From assembly GCA_017880825.1 (NCBI GenBank), contig JADGRN010000076.1, forward strand, positions 1-6,660: a DNA stretch of 6,660 bases, given 5' to 3'. A program made the translations under genes and the position numbers. The stretch comes from Methylophilaceae bacterium (lineage in GTDB: Bacteria > Pseudomonadota > Gammaproteobacteria > Burkholderiales > Methylophilaceae). Positions within the stretch are counted from its first letter, which is position 1. Each line of letters starts with the position of its first letter. The notes under the pieces were generated by a model. It was not told the DNA's origin, searched no databases, and worked only from the letters and a program-made list of their open reading frames with translations. Positions 6,215-6,660 of this stretch are shown in pieces.

Positions 6215-6660
6215 ATGGCGTCAAAGGCAGATATTGAGCACCACTATGATGTGGACAATGATTTTTTTGCACTATTCCTGGATAAAAAATACCGCGCATA
6301 CAGTTGCGGGGTATGGAAGAGCGCCATAGATCTAGAGCAAGCACAAGAGGATAAACTCGACAGATTGTGCCGCTATGCCAATGTGTTACAAGACCATCGC
6401 GTAATTGATGTAGGTTGTGGTTGGGGTGGCTTAATGAAACGTATTATCGAAAAGTATCCGAGCACGCATGTACATGGCTTAACCTTAAGCACACAACAGT
6501 TTGAATACGTTAACAGCACCCGGAACCAGCAGCTTTCGGTTGATTTATGCTCGTGGCAAGACTACCAGTCCCCTGAGCGCAAATTTGATTCGATTATTTC
6601 CATTGGGGCTTTTGAGCATTTTGCATCGTTCGAAGATCACGCCGCATCTCGTCAACGTGA
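6215..6660 (+). CDS. CFA-synthase-like SAM-dependent methyltransferase, N-terminal part (runs off window)
   Basis: The 148 complete codons visible read as a class I methyltransferase of the cyclopropane-fatty-acid / mycolic-acid methyltransferase family. Residues 8-35 contain the family signature HYDVDNDFFALFLD followed by YSCGVW. SAM-binding motif I is VIDVGCGWGG, and ISIGAFEHF matches the later motif. These enzymes move a methyl or methylene group from S-adenosylmethionine to lipid double bonds or related substrates; the substrate here is unknown. The ATG at 6215 is preferred because AGGGA lies at 6204-6208. An in-frame ATG at 6194 is possible but has a poorer ribosome site. The protein starts almost directly at the catalytic-domain signature, so it lacks the extra N-terminal domain of about 100 residues found in E. 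coli Cfa. The frame is still open at the window end. Confidence 0.85.
   Translation, partial: MASKADIEHHYDVDNDFFALFLDKKYRAYSCGVWKSAIDLEQAQEDKLDRLCRYANVLQDHRVIDVGCGWGGLMKRIIEKYPSTHVHGLTLSTQQFEYVNSTRNQQLSVDLCSWQDYQSPERKFDSIISIGAFEHFASFEDHAASRQR

Noticed and set aside
6033..6344. 103-codon minus-strand open frame spanning the hairpin and the methyltransferase start
   Set aside because: It overlaps the conserved methyltransferase N-terminus and the perfect hairpin, and its translation shows no family features.

Overview
The window looks like a stretch of a betaproteobacterial chromosome of moderate GC. The assignment rests on the order yqeY (end) - dnaG - rpoD, on the beta/gamma-type RpoD and DnaG sequences, and on an interrupted tRNA-Ile(CAU) that closely resembles the one I recall from Azoarcus. 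The sequence alone does not fix the genus.

Layout. Bases 1-168 are the end of a YqeY/GatB-like gene, closed by a hairpin terminator at 215-238. dnaG (256-2010) and rpoD (2069-3961) follow on the + strand. This is the familiar macromolecular-synthesis block of primase and housekeeping sigma factor, and a perfect TATAAT lies in the dnaG-rpoD gap. From 3962 to 4753 there is an unusual non-coding and scar region. It holds (a) a degenerate tRNA-like fragment without an intron (3981-4020), (b) short direct and inverted repeats, (c) a tRNA-Ile(CAU) gene (4161-4442) whose anticodon loop is split by a 205-nt group I intron (4198-4402), (d) a clear intrinsic terminator (4452-4484), and (e) two gene fossils joined end to end: the N-terminus of a phage/island-type integrase, then the C-terminal zinc ribbon of another protein. 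Next comes a cbpA-cbpM pair (4754-6021), a DnaJ-like co-chaperone and its modulator. It is followed by a long perfect hairpin and then the 5' part of a CFA-synthase-like methyltransferase that runs off the window end.

How the parts relate. dnaG and rpoD serve replication priming and basal transcription. The tRNA carries the CAU anticodon that becomes an AUA-reading isoleucine tRNA after lysidine modification; it can only work if the intron removes itself from the precursor. The integrase fossil just beyond the tRNA suggests that this tRNA, like many others, once served as an entry point for an integrating element that has since been deleted. cbpA and cbpM are a co-transcribed chaperone/inhibitor pair.

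The most notable content is the Azoarcus-type group I intron and the intronless tRNA relic about 140 bp upstream of it, which preserves the exact joined-exon sequence. Intron comparisons with Azoarcus are from memory and not computed.
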